NCBI GenBank assembly: GCA_034620365.1
Contig: JAQGEQ010000031.1
Coordinates: 1-64,000, forward strand
DNA from: Pegea sp. RAD2-039
Lineage: Eukaryota; Chordata; Thaliacea; Salpida; Salpidae
DNA length: 64,000 nucleotides
Direction: 5' to 3'
The notes below the pieces were generated by a model, which made no database searches, was not told the origin of the DNA, and worked only from the letters and a program-made list of their open reading frames with translations. Below are positions 23,069-44,955 of the stretch, piece by piece (within the stretch, counting starts at the first letter, position 1; every line of letters starts with the position of its first letter). The translations under genes were made by a program, and so were the position numbers.

Positions 23069-25113
23069 TTATGATTCTTACTCTAGAATATAATTCATAT
23101 TATAGTAAAGACACAGCTAACAATTATAAAAAATTTATAACAAAATATAAAACATTTTTTAAACTTTAATCTAATAATTAATATAAAATTATGGTTTCCT
23201 AACTTAAAATTCTTTGACAATAATTTTCTATAAACCTCTTGCAAAAAATACATTGATATCATAGATAAGGTTTATGAAAATTATAAAATAGTGTTATAAA
23301 AGTTTTACCCAAAAATTCGATATCATTTTCAATTCCAAAATCTTCAAAACAATTTTGTTAGAACTTCTTCTGTTTATACTTTTTTAAAATTAAAAGAATG
23401 GAATCATAAATTGTAATTAAAAACTTTTAATTGTAAAATATCTTTTTCTTCAATTAAAAAACAACTTTTCGTGGAAGATTTGTTTCCATCTAATAATATT
23501 TGTTATCAAATTTGAAATGAAGCTAATGACGTCATTTCCTCTCATAAAAATGTCACCTTCTTTTTGAATTTACAATAAAAGATTCTTGCTGAGATTGTTT
23601 AGGGTAAAAATTGATATTTCTATAAACGTTTACTTTAAGGTCATTCTAATCTTAAGTCTTTAATTTCGTTGTTAATAATCGGATGTTGATTACCAAAATT
23701 TTAACATCTGAATATAGAAAGATTGAAATGACTTCTTCATTTATTTAAACATTTAAATTTCAAAAATCTGTTTGTGGTTAGATAGAAATTATGAGAAAAG
23801 CAATCAACATCTTTCTCAATCTCAAAACCATCTTTAAAAATCACTTCTCACAAATATATATTTATTTGAATTTCAAATCAAAAGAATATAATTTCCTACA
23901 AGTCTGAATCAAAGTTTAAAAAAAGTTGGTTCAATCCCTTTTAATATAAGACACAAAAATATCCAAACATTTGAATCTGGGACCCCAATATTTCGACAAA
24001 TTACTTATATTAGGCTGACTTCTATATTTTGAGTATTATTGAAATTTAAAGTAAAATTATGAAATTTATTATTCTATTTTAAAATCTAAATTAATTTTGG
24101 TTTCATTTGTTTTGTCACTTTACCTTAAAATCAAAACTAATTTTTTTAGAAAATTTACGACGTTTCAGTTCTCAGATATTTAATATTTTGTTAAAATATT
24201 TGATTTTTAATAAAAACTTTTTTATCTTTTTGTAAATTTTTTGTTTTAAATCTTTTATTGTATGAATTTAAAAACCTCAAAACCATCTTTGTGTCAAAGT
24301 ACTAGTTGTCAAAAATATAAGTCTGATTTTACTGAATTACAAAAATACTCGTCAAAGTTTCAAATACTCAAAAATCTTTAAATAAAATATCAATTCATTT
24401 AAATAAATTATTTTCATTTTTTATCAAAAACTTTTCAAAATTTTCAAAACTTTTTTTAAACCAAAATTTGAGTATTTGTAAATTTATGTTTTATGTTTTG
24501 TGATATTAACATAAATATCAGTTAATATTAAATATTATCAATAATCATTATTAATATTATCAACAAAAATTTTGAATTTATATTTAGATTAATTATTAAA
24601 ATATTTGTTATTTACTTTTAATTATTTATCAATTTAGAAAAAGCATTTATTCAAATTTGTTTAAATCAATATTTTTTATCAAAATTTTAAAATTTTTAAT
24701 TTTTCGAGAAACTCAAAAAAGATTTCCCGAAAAGCGAATTTCGAAATTTTATTATTTCGTTTTAAAATCTCAAAATTAACCTCAAAATTCTCACGAATAA
24801 AAGTGTTTCCAATCTACAAACCAATAAATTTCAAATCTCTAATTTCAAATCATCATTGATGACGTCATAATCGACACTGCCCAAAAGTCATTTAACGTGA
24901 TGACGTCACTACAAACCAAATAAAGAAAAATCGCTGACGTCATCAATTAAAAGCTCTAAAATAAAATATCGGAAATTGGCAAACTCGCGATAGAAAACGT
25001 GACGCCATGATGACGTCACAAGTGTCGAAAAAGAAGATTTTTACAAATGACAACACAACAAACGCAAAATGATGACGTAATGAAAATGATGACGATAACG
25101 ATGACGTAATTAA
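23069..25113. other. spacer 3' of the K+ channel gene
   Basis: Mostly AT-rich. One TGACGTCA at about 23527 and a cluster from 24860 to 25020 approaching the channel's 3' end. A weak tRNA-Pro-like scrap (tttgaatctgggacccc) sits near 23970. No gene seen. Confidence 0.45.
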
Positions 25114-29452
<4,339 letters not shown>

Positions 29453-31059
29453 TTTTTACTTTTTCGTTTTTCAAATAACTTTTCTTCATGAAATCATAAC
29501 AAGCTAATGACGTCAGCAATAATGACGTAATCGTTTTGAATGCTTAAAACAAAATTATAAAATCTATAAAAAAAAAAAAATGAAAAACAAATAGATAAAA
29601 TATATTCTTAAAATTATATAAAAAAAAACTATGACGTCATCAAAATGACCTTAATGACCACAATGACGTCATGACCGCTTCAACAATGCCCGAGGCAGAT
29701 GCAAACGACTAATGGAGAGATTTTCACTTTTATTCTTCGACAATTCTGTCGTGTTTATGACGTCATACGCACATGTGCAAAATAATCGATATTTTAGCCG
29801 TATGCACATACGCAGTAAAGTTCAATTTCGTGTTTTTTGAAATAAAGCTCGACTTCTACAAGACTTCTACAGCTGTGGTGACGTCATCAGGCTGTTATTT
29901 TGCTATGGTCAGCGGTCAGTGGTCGTTTTTTGTGGTTATTCTAGATGAAAGTGATTTTTTTAAACAATTAGAATTTTGTCATTTAAAAGTTAGATTTTGT
30001 GAAATTGTTTAAAAATTTTCGACAAAATGAATTTTTTGTTAATTTTTGATGATCTAATTATATTTATTTCGAATAAAATTGAATAATTTGCTGTTAATAA
30101 AGCTAAATAAGTTATTTAAAAAATAAATTTATTATTTTTAAAAGATTTAATTGAAATAAAAAATAATTAAAATTAAAAAAAAGCCATTTTGTTTGATGAT
30201 AATCCTGAATAATTCCAAAAATATTTTTAAAATCGAAAACCAAAATTAATTATCCTCAAAAATATTTTTTTCATTTTTTAAAAACTTACATTCGAGTTCA
30301 CAAAATGTTGCTGCTAACACAAAATCCAAAATTTCAGATTAAAATCTTTAAGTTTAAAATCCCATTTCTCCCAACAGATTTTTATTCAAGACTTTTTATC
30401 TAGTTTTTAAGGCTTAACATCAAATATTAATAATTTTTCAGTTAAAAAATATCAGATGAAAAGCCACGTGATTGTCACGTGATTGTTTGATACACCAAAA
30501 ATTCAATCAGTGATTGATGACGTCATTTTCAGTAAGTATATTTGGCTTTTGTTTTTTTAAACCGGAAACAAATTGAAAAGGTTTTTTTTTGTTGTTTTTT
30601 TTAGAAGTATTTTATACTTTAGATCAATAAATAATTTTTGGACATATTGAAAACGATAAAAACAGATTTAATTTAAAAAAGTTTAAATAATTTCAAAATT
30701 ATTGATTTGAATAATCTATAGATTTTCTGAACAAATACTAAAAATGAAATCTACTTTTTTAATTTCAATATCTTCAGAATGATTGTTAACTTAGTTAACT
30801 AATAGTTAACTAATAGCGCAAATAACGCGAAATTATTATTATTTTGATATCTTTACTTTTTACAATCAACGATTTTTCAAATTGCTTTGCAGAAAGCTCT
30901 AAATTGAAAAAAAAAATCTGGAATTTTAGAAATCTAATAAAAATTTAATTTCTATCAATAATAAATTTATTTTTATGAATTATTTTAGTAAAAGCCACTT
31001 TTATTTTTATTATATAAGACCTAATAGGGATTGTAATTTTTGCAGATGCGGAACTAGTA
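29453..31059. other. 5' region of the K+ channel gene and spacer
   Basis: Contains TGACGTCA at about 29508, 29632, 29663, 29758, 29879 and 30518. An open frame at 29773-30012 (+) is unsupported by splice sites or similarity. Otherwise AT-rich. Confidence 0.45.
29508..29515. promoter_or_regulatory. CRE-like site near the K+ channel start
   Basis: A palindromic TGACGTCA lies ~55 bp upstream of the channel ATG, with TGACGTAA close by. bZIP factors of the CREB/ATF type bind this sequence. The motif is so common here that position alone is weak evidence. Confidence 0.35.
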
Positions 31060-31094
31060 GACGTCTAACACCTTAACCACTTACCATCGAAGCT
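31060..31094 (-). pseudogene. tRNA-Ser-like 5' half
   Basis: On the - strand the segment reads ...GATGGTAAGTGGTTAAGG, like the D-arm half of tRNA-Ser at 32075 (GATGGCCGAGTGGTTAAGG). The 3' half is not recognisable. Confidence 0.45.
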
Positions 31095-31180
31095 GTCATC
31101 ATAAAATTGTATAAACGTCATAATATTATCGTTAAAATCAAATATTTGTATATGTTTTGTTAAATCACAATTCATTCTGT

Positions 31181-31253
31181 GCCCGGCTAGCTCAGTCGGT
31201 AGAGCGTTGGACTCTTAATCCAACGGTCGTGGGTTCGAGCCCCACGTTGGGCG
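31181..31253 (+). tRNA. trnK(cuu): tRNA-Lys(CUU)
   Basis: The 73-nt gene has GCCCGGC/GTTGGGC acceptor strands, anticodon CTT and T-loop TTCGAGC. A short T-run follows. Confidence 0.97.
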
Positions 31254-31726
31254 CTTTATTTTTTAAACGTTTTTTAATTTTTTAGATTAAATATAAATAC
31301 TAAGTTAACTAGTGTTGTTTTTGAGAATTTTTTTTTGGATCCTGTGAAAAAATAAACAATATTTTTACGTGTTACATTAATAAATTTTGAATTTTTTTAT
31401 ATCATTATTGTTTTGAATCTTTGAAATATTAAATGGTGATAATTTAGATTTTGTTATTCAGTTATATTTTGAATTGTATAAAATTATAGAAATATTAAAG
31501 CTTAACGCAAACAATTAATTAAAGTGGTTCTTTACAGTTTACTAGTTTTGTGGAAAAAGTGACAGAAAATTATCCTAAAAATAAATTAAGTATTTGAACT
31601 AAGTATTTGATATATTTGAACTAAGTATATAATTTTGCAAATATGAAGTCTTTATTCTTTTTATCCTTCCAGAAAATATATTTAGAGAATTTAAATAAAT
31701 TTCAAATTCGCTGTCTGAGTTCGTAG
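31254..31726. other. AT-rich spacer between tRNA-Lys and tRNA-Asp
   Basis: No feature seen. Confidence 0.5.
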
Positions 31727-31798
31727 TCCTCGTTAGTATAGTGGTGAGTATCCCCGCCTGTCACGCGGGAGACCGGGGTTCGATTCCCCGACGGGGAG
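31727..31798 (+). tRNA. trnD(guc): tRNA-Asp(GUC)
   Basis: The 72-nt gene has anticodon GTC in CCCGC/GCGGG and T-loop TTCGATT. A T8+ terminator starts at 31800. Confidence 0.98.
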
Positions 31799-32074
31799 GT
31801 TTTTTTTTTAGTAGAACCTTTTTTGAATCCATAAATAATATGTAAGTAATATAATTTAAAGAATTTTTTTAATATATATATTAATTATATAATATATATT
31901 TATATATATAAATTTTTTAGAATAATTTTTACTTTTTTAGGTTTAAGTTTTTTTTCAGAATTTAGTATTTGTTTAAAGCTTTGTGATTTAAAATCATTAT
32001 TTGAAGAAAAAGTTAATTTCACAAATCGTCTTAGTAAAGTAAGTTTTACAACTTTATTCATTTAAAAAAAAATT

Positions 32075-32156
32075 CGCTGCGAGCAGGATTTGAACCTACG
32101 CGGGGAGACCCCATTGGATTTCAAGTCCAACGCCTTAACCACTCGGCCATCGCAGC
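32075..32156 (-). tRNA. trnS(uga): tRNA-Ser(UGA)
   Basis: An 82-nt class II tRNA with anticodon TGA, a long variable arm (GGGGTCTCCCC) and discriminator G, followed on its own strand by a T-run. Confidence 0.97.
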
Positions 32157-33329
32157 TTGTTGATTAGGAAGAAAATACTGAATTGACTGAAATATATTGA
32201 AAGAAGCTTCAGCAAATTTATATCGTGTTTTGTAATCATTTAAATGTTTTAGTTGTATTTACAAATTTTTAATGAAATAAACTTACTAAACAAAAAGTTA
32301 ATTTGTAGTTTGATAATTACTATAAAGAATTATCACAAAACTTTCATTTCTTTACTTGACAGAATTTTATAACTTTTATTTAAATAGTATCTAAATCATT
32401 AAAAAAAATTAAATTATATAATTATTATATAATACATAATTATAAGCGCTTTCCATTATCTTTTATATAATAATAAATATGTAACATGTTATTGCTTTAT
32501 GAGTTTTTGTCTAGCTTCTTGGTAATTTTTTTTTATAATAATTTTTATAATTCTTTTTTCTTACAGAAATATTTGTTCTTTTTAAATAATATTTTTTTAT
32601 TCTTCAAAACTTTATTTTAACATTTTGTCAACTTTAAATGTTTCACTAACTATTGTGAGATGTTTTCAATTTCTCACTCACTTTTTTAAGTTAATTATTT
32701 GAGATTGACTCTTTACTTTCATCTTTGTATCTTATATAAGCCTCAGTTGCTTAATTAGTGACTGCAAACAAGTTATCTGATTTCTTAGAAACAATTAAAC
32801 TGAAGTAAACGCAACAAAATCTTCTCAGTTTTAACAAACAATTTTTAAAATGAAATTACTCTTCATTCTGTAGTTAGCTGATATCTTTAGCAGCAAGATT
32901 TATTTTATCATTTTTTACATCAATAGTAATAAACAAAATATATCCTCTACAACTGATGATTCATACTCCTTCGACAAAATTATTTTGTATCTTTAAACTA
33001 AAAGATTTTATCTTTACTTTCATCACTGTAGCTTATATAAGCTGATATATTTGAACAAACCCATTGAATTATTTTCTCAATTATATTTATAAAATTATTC
33101 AAATAATTCGATAATAATCTATTTTTTTGTATAATATTATTATAATTGTATCATTTTCACATCTGAAATTAACTGAAACTAAAAACTTCTATTTCTGTCT
33201 AAAGTAATCAGATGACGTCATACACTCGATTATAATTAAATGCGCGCGTTTTTTATTATCACAACATGACGTCACTATCAATTTACTAATAACAGTAACT
33301 CAAGGGCTTTTGTCGTTGTGACGTCATCA
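32157..33329. other. spacer 3' of the peptidase gene
   Basis: AT-rich with no gene. TGACGTCA copies at about 33212, 33268 and 33319 next to the peptidase stop. Two partial repeats of ctttactttcat followed by cttatataagc occur near 32710 and 33010. Confidence 0.45.
33252..33257 (-). terminator. poly(A) signal of the peptidase gene
   Basis: AATAAA on the - strand, ~75 bp past the stop codon. It is a plausible cleavage/polyadenylation hexamer. Confidence 0.45.
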
Positions 33330-39045
<5,716 letters not shown>

Positions 39046-41209
39046 AACTGTTTCAATATTTTACAGAAAGAGTAACGAATCTACAAAAAGTTTTTTTTAA
39101 ATATTTCAAAATTATTTTCAACTAATTTAGTTTTTTTTATTGACCAGTAATTTGTTTAAATAATTTAGAAAATATTTATAACTATTACTTTAAATATTAA
39201 AGCAATAAAAAAATGCCAACAAGTAAGAAATACAAGATATAAAACAGAAGATAAATAATCAACAAGTATAATCAATTTTAACTTAAATAGAAACTAAATA
39301 ATTTTGAAAAGTCCGAAGAACCTTCAACTGCAAGCAACCATTAATAAACCAGCTATCAATCAAACACCAACTTAATGTTCACTTGATATGTTCCACCCTA
39401 AACCGGTAGCTTAAAATAAATAAAAATATTTACTCTTCACTAATAAGTAACTCTATCAGCAAACATTTGTCGCAATATTTAGTTTTGAAGCACCGAAATT
39501 TCTAACAAAAACTCAAAAAGTTAATTTTTATTCAACACAATAATTTAAAGTTAAAAATTTTATGAAAGATTTTGTCACTTGTTAAAACAAATTTAGCATT
39601 TTAGTGTTCCCAGCTTTTGATTCTAATTTTTACTCTAAAAATTGACTCTTTTGGATTTACATTTAACGAATATCTGTTGGTTGATGTAATTACAAAATTT
39701 AAAAAGTAAACTAAAACATAAAAACTGTGGAATTCGAAGGTATTTAAAGGACTTAGTTGATTACGAAACATGTTAAATATTTGAATTTATTAAAATGTTT
39801 GATCCAAATTTTTGGACTTTTGTCGAAATAATTTTTCGAGTTTTAATAAAAGTAAATAGTTTACTTTATAGTTTACAAGTCGGTAACACAAAAGAGACAT
39901 GAGATAATTGACTTGGACAAATATTCAAAGATAAATTAGAACATCTGTAAAAAAATCTAATCAATAAAATCATTTTTTTTAACATTTATTTTTTCTTAAT
40001 TTTGTAGATTTATTAATAAGTTGAATTTGTTCGGTAAGAAATTAGTTTATAAAAAATTATAGTTTTTTTTGTAGTTTTAATGCATTTAAGACAAATTTAA
40101 ATAAAGTTATAAAAAATTATTATAATAAAACATTTAAAAACAATTTTTATAATCCTTCGTTTTATAGAAATTAAAATGATTTTTATATAAATATATTTTA
40201 AAGTTTTGTAAAAGTTAATTTTTTCGCTATTTACTAGAGGTTTAGTACCTGACTTTCATCTATAATAATTATTTTCTCTACAACAACTTTGACATTGAAT
40301 TTTTTATACCATTTCAATGTCAATTTTATTATTAATTTTATATTAAGAGCTTGTAAACTCATAAAATTACCGAAATGTCTTTCAGTAAGTAATAAGTAAA
40401 CTGATAAAACTTGTATTTAGTAAGAGTAAGTTTAACTAGAAGATTATTTATTTTAATTTCAACTTAACTTGGTAATTTTGTTTGTCATGGAATCTGTTTT
40501 ATTTGTTGTCGTTTGATTATTTAAAATCGTTTAAAATATATTTTTCTTTCATTTTACAACTTAATCTTTAATTAGGAAAACTATAATAAGTTTATATCAT
40601 TAACTATCTCTATAAATGTTATTTATAAAATTAAAATCAAAAGTTTTTGTTGCAGAAAACTTTTGTGAAATATAAAAAATAGAATGTTTAAATTAATAAG
40701 GGAGATGTCAACTACTTACTAAACAGTCTCAAAAACAATTAAATTTACATAAATTGTTGAATATTGAATCTTAAATATTCTTATTGTTGACTTCTACTTG
40801 ACAAATTTCATGAAGTTGATCATTGAGAACAGATAAAGAGGAATCATTTTATAATTTTAATTGAAATAAAAGTCTGTAGAAGTATCTACCAGGTTAGAAA
40901 CTCATACATTGCCTGTTGATTGAAACAAAGTTGTTGCCATGGTAACCACCTAAATTATGCAAATGATGACAATTTGAACGAGTTGATTGCTGAGAAGAAA
41001 ATGTTTGAAAAAATGTAATTTGTTGTAAATATAAATTGTTTAAATTAAATCTAGACATTCAAGGAAATAAAATCATCTTTTTCATCCGTTCTAAATTTCT
41101 TTATTCCAAACTTTACTTTCAGAAAGTGGAACATTATCAAATATTCATGATTTTATAAATTGCATAATTATATTGAGACGTCGAAGGACTTCAAACTGAA
41201 AGATCTTTA
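39046..41209. other. 5' region of the peptidase gene and AT-rich spacer
   Basis: No TGACGTCA, no tRNA and no long open frame. A promoter for the - strand peptidase should lie just above 39045; I see no distinctive element. Confidence 0.45.
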
Positions 41210-41320
41210 ATGGATCTTCATGATCTTTGGGAAGAAAGATTCCCCTACCTCTACAACCCGATCCACACTGATAGGATCAAATGGAAGAAATCTGATTGGA
41301 CTTCGTACATCAATCATTAA
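41210..41320 (+). other. short unusual open frame (36 codons)
   Basis: An ATG frame rich in Trp, His, Asp and Pro (MDLHDLWEERFPYLYNP...) in otherwise AT-rich DNA, ending TAA. TGACGTCA copies follow at about 41365 and 41383. It could be a microprotein or an exon relic; no family recognised. Confidence 0.2.
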
Positions 41321-41929
41321 TTCTCACATCTCGATATGAGCTGTTCACTCGAACCTGCGCATGATGACGTCATTAGTGCACGTGACGTCATCAATGTATG
41401 ACTCAGATGATCATTTTTATCATTCGACTAGCTCATTCATAAACTATGTTATAAACAGTTACCTCAAAATGAAGTTTTAGGTCCTTAAAATAGAGTTTTG
41501 TAATATTTCATCATGTAATGTAAAAAATTTTAAAGATTTGACAGTATTTTTTGGCTTTTTTCAAAAATAACCTGAAGCCAGTGTAATAAATGATTTGAAA
41601 TTTATTTAAACAAATTATTTTCAGTCTAAGTCTTATTTGTAATGTAAAAAATTAGTTGAAAAAAGGTGAAGCTAATCTGACAAATTTATTGAAGTATTTC
41701 AAATTTATGAGGTTTTAATGAGCTCAAACTGAAATCAACTGAAGCTTCATCTTAAAAAGATTACAAAAGAACATTTTTGGGAAGAATTATTATTAAATGG
41801 TTTAATTGAAAATAAAATTATTTTGAGCCACTAGAATTTCAAACTTATTAATTTTCTGTCGGCTTTCTTTTAAGTTTTGTAGTAAAGAATTAACGATGAA
41901 TACGAGAACACATAAAGTTTTGAAGCTTG

Positions 41930-42360
41930 GCTAATTTCAAACTTTTCCAAACCTTCTTTCGTAGTGAACTTTCAAATATCATCAACAACTTCTGAATCGC
42001 ATCCTAACCAATCTTTTACTTCTATAAAATATTTTGTCTCTTGGCTTAAAGTGATTCACTTCTTTTTCACTTCTGCTACATAAATAGAAAAGTTGTAACT
42101 GGTCGTATAACTCAGGTAATCATCACCACAAAAGTTGACAAAGAAAATGCCGAGGAAAAATAACGTTATATGTAAAAAGAGGTTTGAAAACTTTTTGTGT
42201 TATCATCTACAAAACCTTCAAGATTATCAAACAGCTATTCCCTCATCTTCAATTTCAGCTTTAATTTAAGTTAAACATGTTCACAAAGGACTTTTTGTAA
42301 CAATTCTTTCGCTTTCTGCTTTCACTGCTGAGTATATGAACCTACGATAGAGTGATGACT
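41930..42360 (-). pseudogene. decayed coding relic
   Basis: From about 42180 down to 41900 one - strand frame reads plausible protein (GDDYLSYTTSYNFSIYVAEV, SQETKYFIEVKDWLGCDSEV, KFTTKEGLEKFEISQ) broken only by two TGA codons. Further upstream are short coding-like pieces (FIYSAVKAESERIVTKSPL) with more stops. The pattern vaguely suggests beta-sandwich (FN3-like) strands but I cannot assign a family. Confidence 0.35.
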
Positions 42361-43011
42361 GGTAAACAAGTTCTTTAATTTCTGAGAAGGAAGCAAGTAG
42401 GAAGTAAACAAAATCCTTTTTTTAAACAAAATGTAAATAATTCAGCCAATAATTAAAACTTATTTCAATAATCTTCTTATTTTTTGTGTAAAAAAATTTT
42501 AAAATTAAATTTTAGTTTTAATTATATTTTAGTAATAATTTTTACTAATACTATTAATAATAGAGTTGATAGAAACAAATATATTAGTTATGAATTACAA
42601 ATTTTATCCAATTCTGTTTGGTTTGGATGTTTTCTATTAAAGATTTGATCTCACTGTAGATGATTCTTTGATTAAACTAATTCTTCCTAACTAAATTTTC
42701 AATTTAATTTATTCTAACTGAATATTAAACCTATTTTACTGATAGTTTACTAAAAGTAGTAACAAATGGAAAAAATACTTTTTTTATTTTCTGCCGTCTA
42801 CAAAAGTTTTAACAAGAAAATCTTAATTCAGTTTTATGAATAAAATGTTCTTAAACTATATAACAACCTTATCTATATCCTTATATCATATCTAAGGTTT
42901 TAACCATTTTTTAATACTTAAAATTATTCAATATTCTGAATATGTAAACTTTTAAAATATTCGGTAAAATTATTGATTTATAAATAACCTTAAAAAGGAA
43001 GATGCAAAACT

Positions 43012-43107
43012 CCGAATTTAAAAGCGGAGTTGGAGCCTCGTAGGCAGCTTGTCACTGTACTCAGTGTCGTTCTGACAACTCCTGAGACGTTAGCTGGATG
43101 TAGCTGC
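43012..43107 (+). repeat. GC-rich 96-bp repeat, copy 1
   Basis: Starts ccgaatttaaaagcggagtt and ends gatgtagctg, nearly identical to 43366-43461. It lies in a GC-rich ~500-bp island inside very AT-rich DNA. The long - strand frame across it (42990-43286) is a by-product of the GC-rich repeat. Confidence 0.9.
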
Positions 43108-43230
43108 ATCAGTCCTTCTGTTCCGCTGCATCCTTTGTTGGAGTGGAATCCTGCTGCATGGCCAACAACTAGATAACTTCTGTCCTGGCTTATCTTCGCA
43201 TGGCTGTTCGTAGCAAAACTTCTAGAAGAC

Positions 43231-43461
43231 GCCGAATTTAAAGCCGGAGTTGGCGCCAAAATAAGGGTTCGAGCCCAGGTGGACACATATTAGTGACAAG
43301 GACATATAAAACCCGGGTAGAAGGGACCTTGTGGGTCTGTTTTATGATAAAACTTCTAGAAAACGCCGAATTTAAAAGCGGAGTTGGAGCCTCGTAGGCA
43401 GCTTGTCACTGTACTCAGTGTCGTTCTGACAACTCCTGAGACGTTAGTTGGATGTAGCTGT
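43231..43461 (+). repeat. GC-rich repeat: partial copy and full copy 2
   Basis: A partial unit (gccgaatttaaagccggagt) at 43231 is followed by ggttcgagcccaggtgg, a TATAAAA box-like string near 43307, and the full 96-bp copy at 43366-43461. The preceding aaaacttctagaa is shared by both junctions, suggesting a composite element (retroelement or LTR-like debris). Confidence 0.7.
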
Positions 43462-44955
43462 ATGTCCTTTTGTGCTGGATACCACATGGGTAGCAACTGG
43501 ATCTCAATAATTTTTCTTCTGACTTACAGCCATTCTCGGCTAAAGTAGGCCATCATAAAGCTTTAAAATATGAACAGATAACTTAAAAAATCAGTGTTGC
43601 AGAATGAAAGTGTTTATTACATCTTTCAAATCTATAATCATCTTTTCATTAACGAACAGCCTGAAAAAAATTACCGAAAAGTGACTTGATATTTGAGATT
43701 ATATTTTTTTAAAGTTGTTACTAATGTGAAAATAAGACTTTAAACAATATATCAAATACATAAAATTTATGAAAACATGGGTCTCTAAAATATTGAAGTT
43801 GAAAGAATAAAGTGAAGGCAAATTTTTTGGTAAACAGTATAAGAAAAATATGTTCTCAAATTTTTGTCTTTTTATACTAGAAATACTTATTTACTTTTTG
43901 ATTAAAAGTATTAAACATAGTTTTGTGTAAAGCTTTTGTATAAATTGAAAAACAAAGATCTTTTAAAATTATAAATTAGTAATTATTAACTAACTATTGT
44001 ACACAAACTAAATTTAGAAATAATATATAAGTTACGTTTCAACCTTTCATTATAAGTATCATTAGTAGATTATATTGTAAAAAAGCCATTTTAGTTGTTT
44101 TCACGAAATAATTTTGACGTCAATACAACTTACGTGTTATTGTTAAGTTTGATCTTGTGATTTTCAATGGTCTTTTAATTATTTTGTAATTTCTAACTTG
44201 TTTTGACAGAAAATTAATTAAAAAGTCTTTATATGTATATTAATTTTAAATGTACAGAATATTTTGTTTATTTATTTATCTCAAAACCCATTTTTAAGTC
44301 TAATCAAATTTTTCACTTTAAAATATTTTGTTGTTTATTTTGTATCTAATTTTATTTAAATAATTTGTAATTTTTAATCAATTCTTTTTAAATTACTAAA
44401 CTTCTCTGCAAACATTTGTAAGAAATAATTAAACCTTCCTTTTGTAAGTTTATAAATAAAAATAAATAAATACTCTTTATGTTTTATTTACTTATTTTGT
44501 GCTTTTATTATTTTTGTTTTGATAATTTTTATAAAATAAATATTCAGTATTTTGCAACATAACTAATAAATAAAAACTAAAAAATATATTTTTATTTCAT
44601 TTATTTATAATTTTTTCTATTTTGGTAATATTATTATTAATAATAAATATATATTTATGTTATATATTGATATATGTTTTCGTTTTGATTGTATTATTTT
44701 TATATATATTTTTATATAATTCTATTTTTTTAATAAATTGATAATCTATAATTAATTTAACTTTAAAAAGATCAATAATTATTTTTATAAATGATGTTTA
44801 TTTGTTTGTTTCATTTTAAATATTCAAAATTTGTATAAATATATAAATACATATTAATTATTAAATATATTTAATAATATTTTAATATCTATTTTAATAC
44901 AAGCTTCATTCAAACTCAAAGGTTTATAAATAAATTTTTTTTTCTAATTCTTATT
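43462..44955. other. very AT-rich spacer upstream of RAB18
   Basis: Dominated by A/T homopolymers and tata-type dinucleotides (44600-44900). One TGACGTCA near 44114. No gene seen. Confidence 0.45.

Noticed and set aside
41900..42100. Selenoprotein with in-frame TGA codons
   Set aside because: Other stops appear upstream, no SECIS-like structure was noticed and no family is recognised. A pseudogene is simpler.
42990..43286. 98-residue - strand frame
   Set aside because: Lies across a GC-rich repeat where stops are rare. No start context, splice site or family pattern.
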